From: Tubiluchus corallicola
Lineage: Eukaryota > Priapulida > Priapulimorpha > Priapulimorphida > Tubiluchidae
DNA: 60,000 bases
NCBI GenBank assembly: GCA_030141605.1
Contig: JAQGDQ010000371.1
Span: 64,001 to 124,000 of the forward strand
Direction: 5' to 3'
Of this stretch, positions 57,395 to 60,000 are shown piece after piece (position 1 is the first letter of the stretch; each line of letters opens with the position of its first letter). The notes below the pieces were generated by a model. It was not told the DNA's origin and made no database searches. It was given only the letters and a program-made list of their open reading frames with translations. The position numbers and the translations under genes are program-made.

Positions 57395-57445
57395 GGTAAA
57401 TTCCACCTTTTAGAAGGCAGGCACGGGTTCGATACAGCAGTCTGA
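57395..57445 (+). repeat. tRNA-like remnant
   Basis: CACGGGTTCGATACAGCAGT at about 57421-57440 resembles a B box, followed by CTGAAAC. The A-box region is poor. Weak call. Confidence 0.3.
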
Positions 57446-57905
57446 AACTATAACTATAATTATAGCATACTACCAACCACGTGCTAGGGAGCATACTATA
57501 TATATTTTAAGAATTTCAGGCTGTCCTGACTCGTCTATTGCCAAAGACGGAGAGAGACAATTATCATCTCAAAAAGAACTTTAATTTAAAAAACGCCAAC
57601 AGTGATAATCTAAATCCAGTTACTCCCACCAATCGACAGTAAAACCTCACCAGCAGGTCAGCTTGCGTTGCCTATTAAAATGAAAACAGATTTTAATATG
57701 ATACAAGTAAGCTGTATAACAAACTGCAGACTGTAGACAAATATTTGTAAAGGAATGGCTGCTTCTCTTAACTTCTCTCGCTGCGTCAAGTAACAGGTAA
57801 AAGTTTGATAAGTAATACTAATCTACTAATTATACTAATTACTACTAATTACTCACCTATATCAAAATAACTGAATTTTAGACGTTCAAAAAATTAAATG
57901 GCTTA
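57446..57905. other. Unique DNA, nothing recognised
   Basis: Small TAACTATAATTATAG palindrome near 57448. No gene. Confidence 0.4.
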
Positions 57906-58556
57906 ATATGCTTTGATTTTTTTTCATTTAACCTAGAAACAAACGTTAGATTTTTTTCATTAAACCTAGAAACAAACGTTTGATTTTTTTCATTAAACCT
58001 AGAAACAAATGTTTGATTTTTTTTCATTAAACCTAGAAACAAACGTTTGATTTTTTTCATTAAACCTAGAAACAAACGTTTGATTTTTTTTCATTAAACC
58101 TAGAAACAAACGTTTGGTTTTGTTCATTAAACCTAGAAACAAACGTTTGATTTTTTTTTTCATTAAACCTAGAAACAAATGTTTGATTTTTTTCATTAAA
58201 CCTAGAAACAAACTTTTGATTTTTTTTCATTAAACCTAGAAACAAACGTTTGATTTTTTTCATTAAACCTAGAAACAAATGTTTGATTTTTTTTCATTAA
58301 ACCTAGAAACAAACGTTTGATTTTTTTCATTAAACCTAGAAACAAACGTTTGATTTTTTTTCATTAAACCTAGAAACAAACGTTTGATTTTTTTCATTAA
58401 ACCTAGAAACAAATGTTTGATTTTTTTTTCATTAAACCTAGAAACAAACGTTTGATTTTTTTCATTAAACCTAGAAACAAACGTTTGATTTTTTTTTCAT
58501 TAAACCTAGAAACAAACGTTTGATTTTTTTCATTAAACCTAGAAACAAACGTTTAG
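57906..58556. repeat. 33-bp T-run minisatellite, about 19 units
   Basis: Unit: CATTAAACCTAGAAACAAAC followed by GTTTGA and a run of T. Each unit contains the palindrome CAAACGTTTG. The T-run alternates between 7 and 8 or more in successive units over the right two-thirds, so the effective repeat is a dimer. The Lys/Phe/Asn-rich minus-strand frames are by-products of the array. Confidence 0.96.
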
Positions 58557-59186
58557 ACTGTAAAAAATGTCGAGTAACTTGAATTGAACTAAATAAAAAC
58601 AAACCAAAATTCATGAATTCCTTTTTCAAATTCTCAGTTCCTTTTGTCGACAAAAAGTTGCTGTTTCGGTAAAAGGAAATACGTTAAGTTACGGGACAAT
58701 TCTAGTCTAGTACAGTAGTAACGATACCCAAGCAGTACCCAAATGTTCCTGCAATAGCATTATTTTTAACTGATACTACAGATACGTTAAAAGTAAATAA
58801 AAGTGTAGTACCAAAATGTATGCAGCTTAGTAAAAAAGCACGTATCAAGTTTGACATAGTTAATTATAAAACTCGTGAAACATTCACAATACTTCAACTA
58901 ATAGACAGACGCATTTGTGGACACCATCATGAACATCATCATCATCATCACCGCCGCCGCCATTGCCGTCATCACCTCCATCAATTCCGTTTCATCCCAA
59001 GCGACCGGCTTCGGCTCACAATCTGCAATCAAAAGTTGTTATTATTAATTCATTAGGCATTATACGCGCAGCCGTAAGAAATTCTCTTGATCTTGTAAAT
59101 TAAACACACGGCTGTTCTGAACTTTCTGCGCTATTGAAAAAATTCACCGAAGTTTAACATTAATAATAAACCTTAAAGCACAAGAA
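58557..59186. other. Unique DNA with a CAT-rich simple repeat
   Basis: CATCATCAT- and CCGCCGCC-containing simple sequence at 58922-58980. No gene recognised. Confidence 0.45.
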
Positions 59187-59645
59187 AATCCTCCACTTAC
59201 ATAAAGCTTAAAAAATTCGTCTTGAAATTTTATACCATTACATGCTGCCTTTTTGCATATTAGGCTTGCGTCGGCAATAACGCTGTATAAAACACGTAAA
59301 TTTAAACTCCCGCGATGACCGTTACACACAGCCATTTTGACGATAAGTCATTTGAAACAAGTTAAAATAACATTGTGTAATAATCGGGGCATTTGTAGCG
59401 CACACGTCACTAACTGAGTAAAATTTAAAATTACTGTATCTTGTTAGTAACATTAAAAATACGTTGGTGCCCCCTGGAGGGTGAGTCAACGACATTTCAC
59501 CAATTGGTGAAGGTATTTTAAATAATTAATCATTTTCTTTTCTAGTTACATAAGTCTTTCCAGCAGGTAAGCAAAATGCTAAGTAACATAACTTTGCATG
59601 GAAAGTTTTTTGGGACATAGTTTAACATTTACTTTCCTTCCCCTG
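59187..59645 (+). repeat. Unnamed ~465-bp dispersed repeat, copy B
   Basis: Same orientation and order of anchors as copy A at 17027-17493. A short TTTCACCAATTGGTGAAG palindrome at about 59495-59512 occurs here but not in copy A and may be an insertion. Confidence 0.8.
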
Positions 59646-59960
59646 ATTTACGTTGTGCGTAAGTGACGTCATGTAATGGCGCCGTCGGAACAGTGTCGCC
59701 GAAAATTTAAAATGAAAACAAACAAAAAAATCCTTTCAACGCGAGTGCGATATACGCATAAAATTGCTATAAAGTAGTATAATTTTTAAGGTGATTTTTC
59801 TGAAACCTACTTCAGGTACCTCTTTTCTTCTCCTTCAACTAGGGAAGAACAGACCAAAGTATGCAGGCCTATATATAAGCTCTATATTGGATAAGCCTAG
59901 TATGTTAGTATCATCATATAGTGTAGGCCTAAAACTGAAAAGAAGCCATCATAAGCCAAG
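59646..59960 (+). promoter_or_regulatory. Candidate promoter and first exon at window edge
   Basis: A perfect CRE (59664-59671) is followed at once by a CpG cluster (GGCGCCGTCGG, GTCGCCG). A short basic frame starts MAPSEQCRRKFKMKTNKK (59676-59777, 33 codons). A strong splice-donor-like CCAAG/GTGAGA lies at 59960/59961. Together this could be a promoter with a short first exon of a gene extending beyond the window. Each part can occur by chance, and the frame does not run to the donor. Confidence 0.25.
59664..59671. promoter_or_regulatory. CRE palindrome TGACGTCA
   Basis: Perfect CREB/ATF palindrome at the start of the CpG cluster. Confidence 0.35.
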
Positions 59961-60000
59961 GTGAGAATAAAAGATTTCCGCCCACGCTCAGGTACTATTC

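Noticed and set aside
1-60000. Conserved animal microRNAs, rRNA or snRNA genes
   Set aside because: I looked for several familiar mature miRNA sequences (let-7, miR-1, miR-124, miR-10, miR-184 types) and for rRNA-like blocks and found none. A covariance-model search would be more sensitive.

Overview
This window is eukaryotic nuclear DNA, most likely from an invertebrate animal and probably a marine one. It is AT-rich throughout. It has no bacterial-style gene packing, and no open frame outside low-complexity repeats exceeds about 130 codons. It is dense in microsatellites, minisatellites, tRNA-derived SINEs, non-LTR retrotransposon 3' ends and small DNA transposons of the hAT, piggyBac and pogo types. 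Several families resemble ones familiar from mollusc, cnidarian or other marine invertebrate genomes, but I cannot name the species or phylum. I recognise no intact protein-coding gene. The only coding remnant I can assign to a family is the C-terminal tail of a pogo/Tigger-type transposase near 47.2-47.4 kb. A second coding-like segment (25.03-25.27 kb) is unidentified. The window is best read as a gene desert or part of a very large intron.

Layout. 0-10 kb: mostly unique DNA with an (ATT)n tract, a minus-strand SINE, a piggyBac-type MITE (TTAA target sites), a 136-bp tandem duplication and a degenerate ~108-bp array rich in nuclear-receptor-like half-sites. 10-20 kb: unique blocks that look like candidate conserved non-coding elements (11.3-11.7, 14.5-14.9 kb), three hAT MITEs (13.77, 17.69, 18.36 kb; two with clear 8-bp target duplications), a plus-strand SINE, and copy A of an unnamed ~465-bp dispersed repeat whose copy B lies at 59.2 kb. 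20-30 kb: a 2-kb minisatellite of 43-bp units, the unidentified coding-like segment, a TTCGAAT-rich palindromic MITE and a GC-rich block at 26.6-26.9 kb. 30-37 kb: a LINE-type 3' end, a long unique stretch, and a 660-bp GA polypurine tract.

37-45 kb is the most structured part. It holds a ~716-bp terminal-inverted-repeat element, then several modular elements that share a short leader (around AGATTACTTC) but carry different internal tandem arrays (156-bp unit, one versus three copies; 38-bp unit, ~28 copies flanked by ~150-bp direct repeats). A (TAATC)n tract, an inverted second copy of the 30-kb LINE end, and an eight-copy 119-140-bp array follow. 45-60 kb: two LINE-like 3' ends with a related double stem-loop, the pogo derivative, a tRNA-like inverted-repeat element, a perfect 152-bp palindrome joined to a hexanucleotide microsatellite, a 33-bp T-rich array with dimeric order, and a CpG-richer block at the right edge that could be a promoter and first exon.

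No set of genes works together here. What can be read is a record of transposition, tandem expansion and some candidate regulatory DNA. Identities and copy numbers are by eye, and repeat-family names need a library search.
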